The notes under the pieces: generated by a model
Databases searched by the model: none
Seen by the model: the letters and a program-made list of their open reading frames with translations, nothing else
What the model was told of the DNA's origin: nothing
Assembly: GCF_022229005.1 (NCBI RefSeq)
Contig: NZ_JAKKFD010000003.1
Location: 62,001 to 126,000 of the forward strand
Length of the DNA stretch: 64,000 bases
Source: Micromonospora trifolii
GTDB lineage: Bacteria > Actinomycetota > Actinomycetes > Mycobacteriales > Micromonosporaceae
Reading direction: 5' to 3'
Part shown: positions 17,042-26,624 of the stretch, one piece after another
How positions within the stretch are numbered: position 1 is the first letter of the stretch
Layout: every line of letters starts with the position of its first letter
Position numbers and translations under genes: made by a program

Positions 17042-19198
17042 ATGGCGATGGCCGGCGACCAACCGCGACGGCACGACGTGGTGGAGTTGCGGGTGCACGG
17101 CGTGTCCGGGGCGGACCCGACGGTCATCCTCGACCAGCGGCAGGTCCGGCAGGTGGCCGGCGACGGCAGCGGGGGCTTCCACCGGGTCGCCCGGTCGGAC
17201 GGCGTCGGCCCGGACGGGGTGACGTTGGAGGCGTACCGCTGGGGTGACCTGCCCTCGGGCACTGTGGGCCGAACCCTCGCAATGGTCTTCCTGCTGCCGT
17301 TCATGCTCAGCAACGTGGCGGTGTGGATGCGCCCCACCGGCCGCCGCCGCGCCGCCGCGGTCAGCGTGCTGTGTCGGCTCCTCGCGCTCAACCTCACAGT
17401 GCTGTACGTGGTGTCCATCGCCGGAGTCGCCCTCGACCTGCTCGCCTGGCGGTGTCTCGGTGCGGCCCGCTGCCGCCCGCCCTTCGACGGCATGGCCGGG
17501 CTCGACGGTCGGCACGTCGGGCAGCGGCTGGCAGTGCTGGCGCTCCTGCCGATAGCCGCCATAGCGGTCCTGCGTCTCCTCGGCACCCGTCGGTCCGGCC
17601 CGGCCGACAACCCACTGTGGGCAGTGGAGCCGCTGGTGCACCGGCTGCGCGCGATCCACGTGGCCGCCGCGCTCGCCGTACTCGATGTCGTGCTGCTCAC
17701 CGCCCGTCGCGCCAGCGGCGCGACGTTCTCCACGACGCTGCTGCTGGCGCTCAGCACGGCGGTGGTGCTGCTCTGCGTCGGTCTGCTCGCCGCCCCGGGG
17801 TTGATCGACAGGGCGGCGACCGCGCGAACTGCCACCTGGACCGCCCGCACGGCGGTCGGGGTGGCGGCCGTCCTGAGCGTGGCGACCCTCGTCACCGTGG
17901 CCAGCGACGGGCGCGACTGGTCGTCGGCGACCGGGCTTCCCGGCTACGGCGGGCTCGCAGGCTTGGCGCTGTTCGGCCAGATGATGTTGCTGGTGCTGCT
18001 CAGCGCGGTGGTGCTGTGGCGGCGCGGTCGGGTGGGCGGTCGGTCCGCGCTGCCGGGTGGCCTGGGCGCGGCGGTCCTCGCCGCCCTCGCGGTCGGCCTG
18101 ACCGGCGCGCTCTCCGCCGGCCTCGTCTACCAGGCGGGGGACCTGCTCGGTGGCTACCGCGGTGACGGTGGGCCACCGTTGCCGTATCGCTGGACGCTGC
18201 TGGCCTTCTTCCTGCACGTTGTCGCGGCGGTGCTGCTGTGTGGCGCGTTGACAGTCGTGTCGCGGCGGGGCCGGCGGCGCGCGGCAGCGGCGATCACCAC
18301 CCGTGACTTCCCGGTCGTGCCACCGGAGGCGGTCGGCCGGCTGCGGTTGGCGACGAGGACAGTCGCCCGGGCGCGGTTCACCGAGTGGTTGGGTCTGCTG
18401 GCCGCCACGTACGCGGCGCTCGCGGTGGTCGGACTGACCACGAGTCTGGTGGGGCGTACCGGGCGCGACCCGGAGGAGTTGTCCCGGCACCTGCTCGGGC
18501 TACCGGCCGGCGCCGTCCAGATGGGGCTCAGCGGGGGCAGCTATCTCCTCGCCGCGCTGCTGCTCACGCTGTTGATCGGTGGCGTGTTCGCCTATCGGAC
18601 CGCGTGGTTTCGCCGGCACGTCGGCATCCTGTGGGACCTGGGCACCTTCTGGCCCCGGGCCGCGCACCCGTTCGCCCCGCCGAGCTACGCCGACCGTGCG
18701 GTGCCGGAACTGGCCGATCGGATCAGCCAACTGGCCGAGCGGCACGTCGGGGTGTTGCTCTGTGGGCACAGCCACGGGTCCGCGCTGCTCGCCCTCGCGG
18801 TGCTGCGGCTGCCCCCGCGCGTGCGTCAACGGGTCGCGCTGCTCACCTACGGGTCGCCGTTGGACCGCCTGTACGCCCGGCTCTTTCCGGCCTACCTCAA
18901 CGAGGAGGTGCTGCGTGAGGTGGGGGAGCGGGTCGAGTGGCGGTGGCTCAACCTCTGGCGGGACACCGACCCGGTCGGCGGTTGGATCTTCGCCGCACAC
19001 CGCCCCGGCGATCCACCCACGGACCCGGTCGATCCGGCGGGCCAGGTCGACCGGCGGTTGCGGGACCCACCGGAGCTGCTGGCGGCGCCGGGGGAGCGGT
19101 CTGCGCCGCCGCTACGGGGGCACCATCCGGGCGAGACCGACCCGGAGTTCCGGGCGGCGGTGCGCGAACTCGCCGAACGCCTTCGTGGTGCTGGCTGA
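17042..19198 (+). CDS. large multi-spanning membrane protein with lipase-like terminal segments
   Basis: A 718-residue protein only 3 nt after the SDR stop, so probably in the same transcript. The N-terminal ~50 residues read VVELRVHGVSGADP, a strand-turn resembling the oxyanion-hole region of alpha/beta hydrolases. Eight to ten hydrophobic helices fill residues ~75-525. The C-terminal ~180 residues are soluble and contain CGHSHGSALLAL at about residue 574, a GxSxG nucleophile elbow, followed by LLTYGSPLDRLYARLFP. The hydrolase fold thus seems split by an inserted membrane domain. Lipid- or ester-directed hydrolysis at the membrane is plausible but unproven. Confidence 0.75.
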   Translation: MAMAGDQPRRHDVVELRVHGVSGADPTVILDQRQVRQVAGDGSGGFHRVARSDGVGPDGVTLEAYRWGDLPSGTVGRTLAMVFLLPFMLSNVAVWMRPTGRRRAAAVSVLCRLLALNLTVLYVVSIAGVALDLLAWRCLGAARCRPPFDGMAGLDGRHVGQRLAVLALLPIAAIAVLRLLGTRRSGPADNPLWAVEPLVHRLRAIHVAAALAVLDVVLLTARRASGATFSTTLLLALSTAVVLLCVGLLAAPGLIDRAATARTATWTARTAVGVAAVLSVATLVTVASDGRDWSSATGLPGYGGLAGLALFGQMMLLVLLSAVVLWRRGRVGGRSALPGGLGAAVLAALAVGLTGALSAGLVYQAGDLLGGYRGDGGPPLPYRWTLLAFFLHVVAAVLLCGALTVVSRRGRRRAAAAITTRDFPVVPPEAVGRLRLATRTVARARFTEWLGLLAATYAALAVVGLTTSLVGRTGRDPEELSRHLLGLPAGAVQMGLSGGSYLLAALLLTLLIGGVFAYRTAWFRRHVGILWDLGTFWPRAAHPFAPPSYADRAVPELADRISQLAERHVGVLLCGHSHGSALLALAVLRLPPRVRQRVALLTYGSPLDRLYARLFPAYLNEEVLREVGERVEWRWLNLWRDTDPVGGWIFAAHRPGDPPTDPVDPAGQVDRRLRDPPELLAAPGERSAPPLRGHHPGETDPEFRAAVRELAERLRGAG

Positions 19199-19217
19199 GC
19201 CTGCCGGTCGTGGGCCG

Positions 19218-19238
19218 GGCGGTACGGGGGACACCGCC
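19218..19238. terminator. weak hairpin between convergent genes
   Basis: GGCGGT and ACCGCC arms with a 9-nt loop in the 44-nt gap between convergent stops. Confidence 0.35.
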
Positions 19239-19242
19239 ACGG

Positions 19243-19641
19243 TCAGCGGTCCATCCCGGGTACCCGGTCGGACTCGGCCACCGTCGCTCGGACCTTTCGC
19301 AGGGTGGCGTCAGGGGCACGGATCGCGGCGCGCCAGCGGTCCACCGTCCGGGTGAGCACCCGGACCACGAACTGCAACTGGTTGACCTGCTCGCGGAGCA
19401 TGCCCAGCTCGGACCGGGCGCTGAACGCCTCGCCCTCCAACTGGGTGATCCGCGTCTGCAACGGCTGCACGAGCGTGAGGGCGGCCTCGGTGAGCGTGTC
19501 GGCAGCGTCGGCCTTGAACTTGCCGCGCTGCACCACGACGGTGGCGATCGCGGCCAGGCCGGTGCCTCCGCCGAGGATGCCGAGCACGCTGAGCGCCACC
19601 TGCACCCAGTGCGGTGCGGCCGGTGCGGGTGCGGTAATCAC
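19243..19641 (-). CDS. small membrane-anchored coiled-coil protein
   Basis: A 132-residue protein with one N-terminal hydrophobic segment (~13-38; VALSVLGILGGGTGLAAIA) and then a long helical, heptad-like region (LTEAALTLVQPLQTRITQLE; LREQVNQLQFVVRVLTR). The GTG start overlaps the stop of the upstream gene as GTGA, which fixes the start and indicates coupled translation. The layout (one helix plus coiled coil, after a four-helix membrane protein) recalls accessory proteins of actinophage lysis or tail modules, but no family is recognised. Confidence 0.7.
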   Translation of the reverse strand: MITAPAPAAPHWVQVALSVLGILGGGTGLAAIATVVVQRGKFKADAADTLTEAALTLVQPLQTRITQLEGEAFSARSELGMLREQVNQLQFVVRVLTRTVDRWRAAIRAPDATLRKVRATVAESDRVPGMDR

Positions 19642-20087
19642 GTGACACCTGCCTGCAACTGTTCGTAGGTCACAAATTCGCACGCGCGGGCCAGGCGACG
19701 AAGGTCGATGGCGATCTGCCCGGCCCGCCAGAGCGACCCGACAGTCACCGCCATCACGAACGACGTGGCGACTATGGAATTCCGGCCCGACATGACCAAC
19801 AGGGCCACCGTGTACATGCCGGTGAGCGTGCCGAGCACCAGCACCGCCGCGAGTTCGAGGCCGAGCCCGGTGGAGAGCCGGCCGGGCCACAGGATGCCCA
19901 GTAGTCCGCCCACGCCCACCGCGATCAGGCCCAACTCCCAGGCGATCTGGATGGGCTCCGGCATCGACGTCTGGACGGACGTCGGCCGGACATTCAGGAT
20001 CATCATCAGAATGCCGCAGAGCGGTGCCGCGGCCAGGACGGCGATCTCGTACGGCTGGTGGCGGGATCGGATTCGTAGGTTTCCCAC
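19638..20087 (-). CDS. small four-helix membrane protein
   Basis: A 149-residue integral membrane protein with hydrophobic segments at ~14-32, ~47-66, ~78-98 and ~104-122, and a soluble C-terminus (AIDLRRLARACEFVTYEQLQ). It is the first gene of a two-gene transcript with the coiled-coil protein. The A/T content is somewhat higher than in the neighbouring genes. No function is recognised; a phage-remnant origin is possible. Confidence 0.7.
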   Translation of the reverse strand: MGNLRIRSRHQPYEIAVLAAAPLCGILMMILNVRPTSVQTSMPEPIQIAWELGLIAVGVGGLLGILWPGRLSTGLGLELAAVLVLGTLTGMYTVALLVMSGRNSIVATSFVMAVTVGSLWRAGQIAIDLRRLARACEFVTYEQLQAGVT

Positions 20088-20454
20088 GGCAACTCCTTGG
20101 TCGAGGACCGGCGTCCGGCAGCGCCAGGTGGACCAGTGCCGTTCGGTGGGCCGCGACTGTTGAGTTGCGGCCCGTGCGGCGGAGCCCGGTGGTTCGTTGC
20201 CCGTGGACGGTCGTTGGGCGAGAAGATGGAGGCGACTCGACCTCGTTGGCTGCCGTTATCTGCCTGTGTATCACCGATGGCCGGTTGGCGTCCACCTGGT
20301 GTAACGTCGCATTCCCGCAGGTCAGGGCCCATTAATGGCTGACTTTGGGCTGTGGGACGGGCGAAGCGCGGCGACCCGGCCGCTCGGCCACCCGGTGACA
20401 AGGAGTGTCGGATATCTTGCCCAGGGTGACAGTGGCGGCCGGGTCGCCGATCGA
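20088..20454. other. 367-nt gap between minus-strand genes
   Basis: No open frame with normal codon bias is visible on either strand. Composition from ~20220 to 20350 is less GC-rich than the flanks, so the region probably holds the promoter of the two small membrane genes, but no confident -10/-35 pair is seen. Confidence 0.4.
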
Positions 20455-21333
20455 TCAACGGGCGAGCAGGGCGCGCAGCGCCCGGAGCACCTCGGCCGGG
20501 GCCTCCTCCGCCATGAAGTGTCCGCAGGTGACCGTCTGGTGGTCCAGGTCGGGTGCCCAGGCCCGCCACACCGCCGCCGCGTCGTAGCCCAGCGCCGCGC
20601 CCCAGTCCTGCTGGAGCACCGTCACCGGCATCCGCAGCTGGTTGCCGGCCGTCCGGTCGGCGGCGTCGTGGGTCACGTCGATCCCGGCGGACGCCCGATA
20701 GTCGGCGACGATCGAGGGCACGGCGTCGCGGGACGCACGCAGGTACGCGGCCCGCACCTCCGCCGGCAGGGCGCCCGGATCACGGGTCCAGACGTCCAGG
20801 AAGTGACCGAAGAAGGCGTCCGGGCTGGCGGTGATCAGCTCTTCGGGCAGGCCGGGCGGCTGCGCCATCAGATAGAGGTGAAACGCCACAGCGGCGCTGG
20901 CACCGTGCAGCACGTCCCACATGTCCAGTGTGGGTAGCACGTCGAGCACTGCCAGGTGACTGATCGCCGCCGGATGGTCGAGGCCGGCGCGGAACGCGAC
21001 AAGGGCGCCCCTGTCGTGCCCGGCCAACGCGAACCGATCGTGTCCGAGCGCGCCGGCCAGTGCCACGATGTCGGCGGCCATTGTGCGCTTGGCGTACCCG
21101 GCGCCGTCGGTGTCGAGGGGCTTGTCGCTGGCGCCGTAGCCGCGCAGGTCGGGGCAGATGACCGTGTGGTCTGCGGCCAGATCGGCGGCGACGTGCCGCC
21201 ACATGAGATGGGTCTGCGGAAAGCCGTGCAACAGCACGATCGCCGGCCCGGAACCGCCCACGGCGGCGTTGAGCGTCACCCCGTCGGCGACTGTGACGCG
21301 TCGGTAGTCGAATCCGTTGATCTTCGGGTCCAC
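20455..21333 (-). CDS. alpha/beta hydrolase related to haloacetate dehalogenases/epoxide hydrolases
   Basis: A 292-residue hydrolase. The oxyanion-hole motif is HGFPQ at 36-40. The nucleophile elbow is GHDRG with Asp107, RGYGASDKP precedes it, Asp131 lies in LDVLPT and His272 in CGHFMAEEAP. The Asp nucleophile and the HDRG motif are typical of fluoroacetate-dehalogenase relatives. However, the second carboxylate-binding Arg of those enzymes is Leu111 here, and the halide-pocket His-Trp pair is His152-Leu. Fluoroacetate turnover is therefore unlikely; another ester or epoxide is possible. It is divergent from the AfsR-type regulator. Confidence 0.85.
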   Translation of the reverse strand: MDPKINGFDYRRVTVADGVTLNAAVGGSGPAIVLLHGFPQTHLMWRHVAADLAADHTVICPDLRGYGASDKPLDTDGAGYAKRTMAADIVALAGALGHDRFALAGHDRGALVAFRAGLDHPAAISHLAVLDVLPTLDMWDVLHGASAAVAFHLYLMAQPPGLPEELITASPDAFFGHFLDVWTRDPGALPAEVRAAYLRASRDAVPSIVADYRASAGIDVTHDAADRTAGNQLRMPVTVLQQDWGAALGYDAAAVWRAWAPDLDHQTVTCGHFMAEEAPAEVLRALRALLAR

Positions 21334-21460
21334 GGGGAACCTTCCTGGTGAGCAGTGCCGGCGGGGGCGGTGGCCCCGTCGCCGCCGTACCGCGTCGAGC
21401 CTGCTCGGCGGTGATCAGCAGCCGGTCAGCGTCGGATCAGTACCGGCCGGGCCACGGGCC

Positions 21461-21466
21461 TAGATT
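21461..21466 (+). promoter_or_regulatory. -10 box of a leaderless promoter
   Basis: TAGATT ends 6 nt before the ATG at 21473, predicting a leaderless transcript for the regulator. Confidence 0.42.
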
Positions 21467-21472
21467 GGTGCC

Positions 21473-24400
21473 ATGACCAGGCAGCTGACGGCACCCGTCG
21501 CGGTGACCTTCGGCGTGCTCGGGCCGGTGACCGCCGCGACCGAGCGCGGCCCGGTCCCCCTTCGGGGACACCGGCAGCGCCTGGTGCTGGGCCGGCTGTT
21601 GATCGCCCACGGTCGGGTGGTGCCGGTGGATCGTCTCGTCGACGACCTGTGGGAGGTCGCACCGGACGGCGCGGTGGGCGCGATCCGAACCTTCGTCGCC
21701 GACCTGCGCCGGGCCCTGGAGCCTGACCGACCACCCCGCCAGCCACCCCGGATCCTGGTCACCGAGCCGCCCGGGTACGCCCTGAAGGCCGCCCCGGACG
21801 CTGTCGACGCCGGACGGTTCGAGGCAGCCGTCGGCGAGGCGGCCCGGCTGCTGACGGCCGGACGCCCCGCGCCGGCCCTGGCCGCGCTGGACGCGGCGCT
21901 CGGGCTCTGGCGCGGGCCCGCGTACGCCGACTGCGCCAACGAGTCCTGGGCGATCGCGGAGATCAACCGGCTGGACGAGCTGCGGATGCTCGCCATCGAG
22001 CGGCGGGCGGAGGCGCTCCTGGCGCTGGGCCGACCGGACGAGGCCGCCGCGGACCTACCGGCACACCTGGCCAGCCATCCGCTGCGCGAGGACGCGTGGC
22101 GGCTGCTCGCGACGGCCCGGTACCGCGCCGGCCGGCAGGGCGACGCGCTGGCCGCGCTGCGGGAAGCCCGCCACGTCCTGGTGACCGAGCTGGGCGTGGA
22201 CCCGGGGCCCGAGCTGCGACGGCTGGAAGCCGACATCCTGGCCCAGGCGCCGCACCTCGCCCCATCCCTGGACCGGGTCGCCACCCCCGGCCTCGGGGAA
22301 CCCGTTCGACCCGCCCAGGCGGAGCAGCGCCCGTTCGTCGGTCGCGACGCGGAGCTGGAGCGGCTGTGGCACGCCGCCGAGGCCGCGTCCCGACGCCGCC
22401 AGCCCGCACTCGCCCTGCTCAGCGGCGACCCGGGCGCCGGCAAGACGGCGCTGGCCGAGGCCCTCACCCGGCGACTCGCCGCCGAGGGCTGGACCACGGC
22501 ATGGGGACACAGCCCGGAGTACGACGGCGCTCCGGCGGCGTGGCCGTGGACCCAGATCACCGACGTGCTCGCCGGGCCCGTCGCCGCCCCCGCCGTCGCC
22601 GCCGACTCGGCTGACCCTGCCACCGTGCGGTTCCGTCGACACCGCGAGGTGGCCTCGCTGATCTCGGCGGTCGCCGACCAGGAGCCGCTCCTGCTGGTCC
22701 TCGACGACCTGCACCGCGCCGACGGTGACACCCTGGACCTGCTGACCGCACTGCTCACCGGCCCGCAGCCGGCCAGCGGGCCGGTGCTGATCCTCGGCAC
22801 CTACCGGGCCACCGAGATCAGCCCGGAGCTGACCGCCACCCTCGCCCGCGCCGCCGGGCTGGAGCCGGTCCGGGGGTATCTTGCCGGCCTGCCCGCGTCG
22901 GCGACCGGCGAGCTGGCCGGCGCCATCGTCGGGGCGGAACTGGACCCGGCCACCGCCCGCTCGATCCACCGTCGCAGCGGCGGTAACCCGTTCTTCGTCC
23001 GCGAGCTGGCCCAGCTCTACGCGAGCACGGGCCAGGCGGGGTTGGCCGCGGTGCCGCCCGGGGTACGCGACGTGATCCGGCACCGGCTGGCGCAACTACC
23101 CGCCCCGACCCGTGCCGTGCTGCGGCAGGCGGCAGTGCTCGGCCGGGACCTCGACCCGGACGTGCTGGGCGTGCTGGCCGGTGACCCGACGGCAGCGCTG
23201 GACGCCGTCGACCGCGCCCTGGCAGCCGGGTTCCTCACCGAGCGGGAGTCCGACGGGCGGCTGCGCTTCACCCACATCCTGGTCCGCGACACGCTCTACG
23301 CCGACCTGTCCGCGCCGCGCCGTGCCGCCTGGCACGCGGCCGTCGCCGATGTGCTGCGACAACGGGAAACCGTCGAGCCGGCGGCCCTCGCGTACCACCT
23401 GCTTCGCGCCGGCGGGCCGGTCCACGCCGCCGAGGCGTCGACCTACGCCCGGGTGGCGGCCGAGCGGGCCGAACGGGGCGGCAACCCCCACGAGGCGGCC
23501 CGCCTGTGGGGCCAGGCGATCGACGCGTACGACCGGGCCGGTGGGGTCGAGCCGCGCGGTCGGGTGACCGCGCTGCTCGGCCTGGGGCGGGCGCTGGCCG
23601 TCACGGGCCGGCTGGCCGAGGCACGGCGACGGCGAGCCGAGGCGATCACCGCCGCCGAGTCCACCGGCGACCCCCTGCTGATCCAAGAGGCCCTAGCTGG
23701 CTTCGACGTGCCCGCCAGTTGGACGCGCAACGACGACGACCTGCTCTCCGGGCACATCGTCCGCGCCGCCGAACACGCCCTGACCGCGCTCGGCCCGATC
23801 GGCTCGGCGCAGCGCAGCCGGCTGCTGAGCACCCTCGCGCTGGAACTGCGCGGCACCACCACCGATCGTGGCCGCCGCGCCGCCGCCGAGGCCGAGGCCA
23901 TCGCCCGCGACATCGGCGATCCCGGGCTGTTGGCCTTCGCGCTCAACGCCCGCTTCATGCACGCCTTCCACAGCGTCGGTCTGGCCGACGCGCGGGCCCG
24001 GATCGGCCTCGAACTGGTCGAGCTGGCCGCCCGGCACCACCTGGTGACCTTCGAGGTGCTCGGCCATCTCGTGCTGGTCCAGGCCAACTGTGCGCTGGCC
24101 GACCGGCCCGCCGCCGACGCCCACGCGCGCGCCGCCGACCGCCTCGCCGAGCGGTACGAGCTGCCGTTGGTCGGTGTCTTCACCCGGTGGTACGCCGCGC
24201 TGCGCCTGGCGCTGAACGGTCATTCGGTCGCGGCGGCGGACGCGTACCGGGCGGCAGCCGACCGAATGTCCACTGACGGCATGCCGGGGCTGACCCAGGG
24301 GTTACTGCCGCTCGCTCTGCTCGGCCTGCGCCTGGCCGACGCGGTGAGCGACGCCCCGCCGGCAGGTGACGCCCGGCTGGTCCCCGGGCTGCGAGCGAAT

Positions 24401-24802
24401 CCCGGGCCGGACGACGAGGACTGGGCGCGGCTGGACTGGGGCCCGCACGAGCCCTGGGTCCGACCACTGCTGCTCGCCGCCGCAGGCGACCGCAGTGCCA
24501 CCCGAGCGGCACTGCGAGCCCTGCCGGACGGGCCGCACGACCTGCTGCGGGAGGTGCGGCTGTGCCTCACCGCTCGGGCGGCGCTTGCCATCGACGACCG
24601 GTCGACCATGGAAACCGTCGCCGCCGCGCTCCGCCCGGCCGTCACCGAACTGGCCGCCGGCAGCGGAGTGGTCACCGTCGGCCCGATAGCCGGGCACCTC
24701 GCGGATCTGGCCGCTGCCCTGGGCCGCGACAAGGAAGCCGCCGAGCACCGTCGGACCGCTCGCGCGCTCACCGCGCGTGTCCGCGCCGACGACCCAACCT
24801 GA
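21473..24802 (+). CDS. AfsR/SARP-type regulator with BTAD and AAA ATPase domains
   Basis: A 1109-residue transcriptional regulator. The winged-helix DNA-binding domain (~10-100) reads VTFGVLGPV then LRGHRQRLVLGRLL and ends in PPGYALK. The bacterial transcriptional activation domain (~105-255) has repeats ending in LGVDPGPELRRLE. An AAA/STAND ATPase follows with Walker A SGDPGAGKT (~residue 318) and Walker B LLLVLDDLHRAD (~405-416). The C-terminal ~450 residues are helical, TPR-like. Such large SARPs activate secondary-metabolite or stress genes, but no biosynthetic cluster lies next to this one, so its target may be the divergent hydrolase or distant. Confidence 0.92.
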   Translation: MTRQLTAPVAVTFGVLGPVTAATERGPVPLRGHRQRLVLGRLLIAHGRVVPVDRLVDDLWEVAPDGAVGAIRTFVADLRRALEPDRPPRQPPRILVTEPPGYALKAAPDAVDAGRFEAAVGEAARLLTAGRPAPALAALDAALGLWRGPAYADCANESWAIAEINRLDELRMLAIERRAEALLALGRPDEAAADLPAHLASHPLREDAWRLLATARYRAGRQGDALAALREARHVLVTELGVDPGPELRRLEADILAQAPHLAPSLDRVATPGLGEPVRPAQAEQRPFVGRDAELERLWHAAEAASRRRQPALALLSGDPGAGKTALAEALTRRLAAEGWTTAWGHSPEYDGAPAAWPWTQITDVLAGPVAAPAVAADSADPATVRFRRHREVASLISAVADQEPLLLVLDDLHRADGDTLDLLTALLTGPQPASGPVLILGTYRATEISPELTATLARAAGLEPVRGYLAGLPASATGELAGAIVGAELDPATARSIHRRSGGNPFFVRELAQLYASTGQAGLAAVPPGVRDVIRHRLAQLPAPTRAVLRQAAVLGRDLDPDVLGVLAGDPTAALDAVDRALAAGFLTERESDGRLRFTHILVRDTLYADLSAPRRAAWHAAVADVLRQRETVEPAALAYHLLRAGGPVHAAEASTYARVAAERAERGGNPHEAARLWGQAIDAYDRAGGVEPRGRVTALLGLGRALAVTGRLAEARRRRAEAITAAESTGDPLLIQEALAGFDVPASWTRNDDDLLSGHIVRAAEHALTALGPIGSAQRSRLLSTLALELRGTTTDRGRRAAAEAEAIARDIGDPGLLAFALNARFMHAFHSVGLADARARIGLELVELAARHHLVTFEVLGHLVLVQANCALADRPAADAHARAADRLAERYELPLVGVFTRWYAALRLALNGHSVAAADAYRAAADRMSTDGMPGLTQGLLPLALLGLRLADAVSDAPPAGDARLVPGLRANPGPDDEDWARLDWGPHEPWVRPLLLAAAGDRSATRAALRALPDGPHDLLREVRLCLTARAALAIDDRSTMETVAAALRPAVTELAAGSGVVTVGPIAGHLADLAAALGRDKEAAEHRRTARALTARVRADDPT

Positions 24803-25041
24803 GCGCCGCCGGGCGAAGCTGCCCGATGCCAGGGCCGGCCACACGGAACACGACCCAGGCGGAGAAGTAGCGTCTCCCCAGCTCGCGCGTTCTTCCGGTG
24901 CACCTTCTGGTGCCACACGACACTGTCCCCCGAGCTCGGGCTACCTGGCGACTTGCCGGTTTCCGCCGGAACCCACCGGTGGGTGCTGTCAGATGGAACC
25001 ACCGGCGCGTCCACCGTCGGCCACGGTCGGAGGGAGTACGC

Positions 25042-26616
25042 GTGGAGGCGCTCATCCTGATCGTGGCGCTGGGCCTCACCGTCCTCGTCGGCACCACCCT
25101 CGGCGGCCGGTACCGGGTCGCCCCACCGGTCCTGCTCATCGCGTTGGGCGTGCTGCTCGGGCTCACGCCGCCGCTGTCCGAGGTCACCCTGGAACCCGAC
25201 CTGGTTCTGCTGATCTTCCTGCCGGCGATCCTGTACCGGGAGAGCCTCACCATCAGCCTGCGGGAGATCCGGGCCAACCTGCCGGTGATCGGGCTGCTCG
25301 CCGTGGTGCTGGTGGTGCTCACCATGGTCACTGTGTCGTTCACCGCGCAGGCGTTCGGGGTGAACCCCGCCGCCGCCTGGGTGCTCGGCGCGGTCCTCGC
25401 GCCGACCGACGCCGCCGCGGTCACCGGCCTGGCCAAGCGGCTGCCCCGGAAGCTGCTCACCACCCTGCACGCGGAGAGCCTGATCAACGACGGCACCGCG
25501 CTGGTGGTCTTCGCGGTGGCCGTGGGGCTGCTCAGCCACAGCGACAAGCCGGGCGTGCTGGGCATCGGCGAGGAGTTCGTCGGCGCCAGCGTCGGCGGCG
25601 TGGTCGCCGGTCTGCTGGTGGGGGCCGCCGTGGTGCTGATCCGCAAGCGGCTCGACGATCCGTTGCGCGAGGGGGCGCTCAGCGTGCTGACGCCGTTCGG
25701 CGCCTTCCTGCTCGCCGACTCGGTGCACGCCAGCGGTGTGCTGGCGGTGGTGGTCGCCGGCCTGGTGCTGGCCTACGCCGGCCCACGGGTGATCCGCGCC
25801 CGGTCCCGGGTGCTGGCGTACGCGTTCTGGGACCTGTCCACCTTCCTGATCAACGGCGGCTTGTTCGTGCTGCTCGGCACGCAGATTCCCCGCGCGGTGC
25901 GGGGCATCACCAGCACCTCGCCCGGGCGGGCTCTGGTGATCGTGCTGGTGGTCACAGTGGTCGTGATCGGCACCCGGCTGCTCTTCGTCTACCTGACCGC
26001 GCAGTCGGCGCGGCTGCGGCGCCGCCGGATAATGGACCCGAGCCAGGGGCCGTCCGCCTGGCGGGTGGGGACCGTCGCGGGCTGGTCCGGTTTCCGGGGC
26101 GCGGTCTCGCTGGCCGCCGCCCTGGCCGTCCCGACGGTGATGGTCGACGGTCGACCTGTTGTCGAACGCGATCTGATCATCTTCGTCACCGCACTGGTGA
26201 TCGTGCTGATCATGCTGCTTCAGGGCACCACCCTGCCGTTGGTGGTGCGCTGGGCCGGGCTGAGCGGCGACCCGGAACGCGTCGACGAGGCCCGCAACGC
26301 CCGGCGGCGGGCCACCGAGGTGGGTCTGGCCGCCCTTCCGCAGGTCGCCGCGGAGGTCGGAGCCCGGAATGACTCGGTGCGTCGGCTGGAGGCCGAGTAC
26401 CGGCGGCATCTGGAGGACCTCGACGAGAGCGGCGGGAACACCGCCGAGGAGCGTCGGTTGGAACGCCGACTGCGCCTCGGCGTCCTCGCCCACAAGAGGC
26501 GGGAGGTCACCCGACTGCGCGACAACCGGGAGATCGACGACCTGGTGCTCCAGGAACTTCAGGCCGCGTTGGACAACGAGGAGATCCGGCTGCTGGGGCG
26601 CGGACCCAACGAATGA
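25042..26616 (+). CDS. CPA1-family Na+/H+ antiporter
   Basis: A 524-residue membrane antiporter. About twelve hydrophobic helices span residues ~1-415. Transport motifs are LAPTDAAAVTGLAKRLP (Asp in the first) and ESLINDGTALVVF (Asn-Asp pair), both characteristic of CPA1/NhaP-type exchangers. The C-terminal ~110 residues are cytoplasmic, charged and likely coiled coil (RRLEAEYRRHLEDLDES), probably regulatory. The GTG at 25042 has GGAGGGAG just upstream and begins directly with the first helix. It likely exports Na+ or K+ in exchange for protons for pH and salt homeostasis. Confidence 0.9.
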   Translation: MEALILIVALGLTVLVGTTLGGRYRVAPPVLLIALGVLLGLTPPLSEVTLEPDLVLLIFLPAILYRESLTISLREIRANLPVIGLLAVVLVVLTMVTVSFTAQAFGVNPAAAWVLGAVLAPTDAAAVTGLAKRLPRKLLTTLHAESLINDGTALVVFAVAVGLLSHSDKPGVLGIGEEFVGASVGGVVAGLLVGAAVVLIRKRLDDPLREGALSVLTPFGAFLLADSVHASGVLAVVVAGLVLAYAGPRVIRARSRVLAYAFWDLSTFLINGGLFVLLGTQIPRAVRGITSTSPGRALVIVLVVTVVVIGTRLLFVYLTAQSARLRRRRIMDPSQGPSAWRVGTVAGWSGFRGAVSLAAALAVPTVMVDGRPVVERDLIIFVTALVIVLIMLLQGTTLPLVVRWAGLSGDPERVDEARNARRRATEVGLAALPQVAAEVGARNDSVRRLEAEYRRHLEDLDESGGNTAEERRLERRLRLGVLAHKRREVTRLRDNREIDDLVLQELQAALDNEEIRLLGRGPNE

Positions 26617-26624
26617 CGGAGGGC

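Noticed and set aside
16061..18490. Open frame of over 800 codons antisense to the SDR and the membrane protein
   Set aside because: Low-complexity His/Gln/Arg composition; a by-product of codon bias on the other strand.
24220..26493. Open frame of 757 codons antisense to the antiporter
   Set aside because: Gln/His-rich with no domain; the antiporter on the plus strand has clear motifs and a ribosome site.
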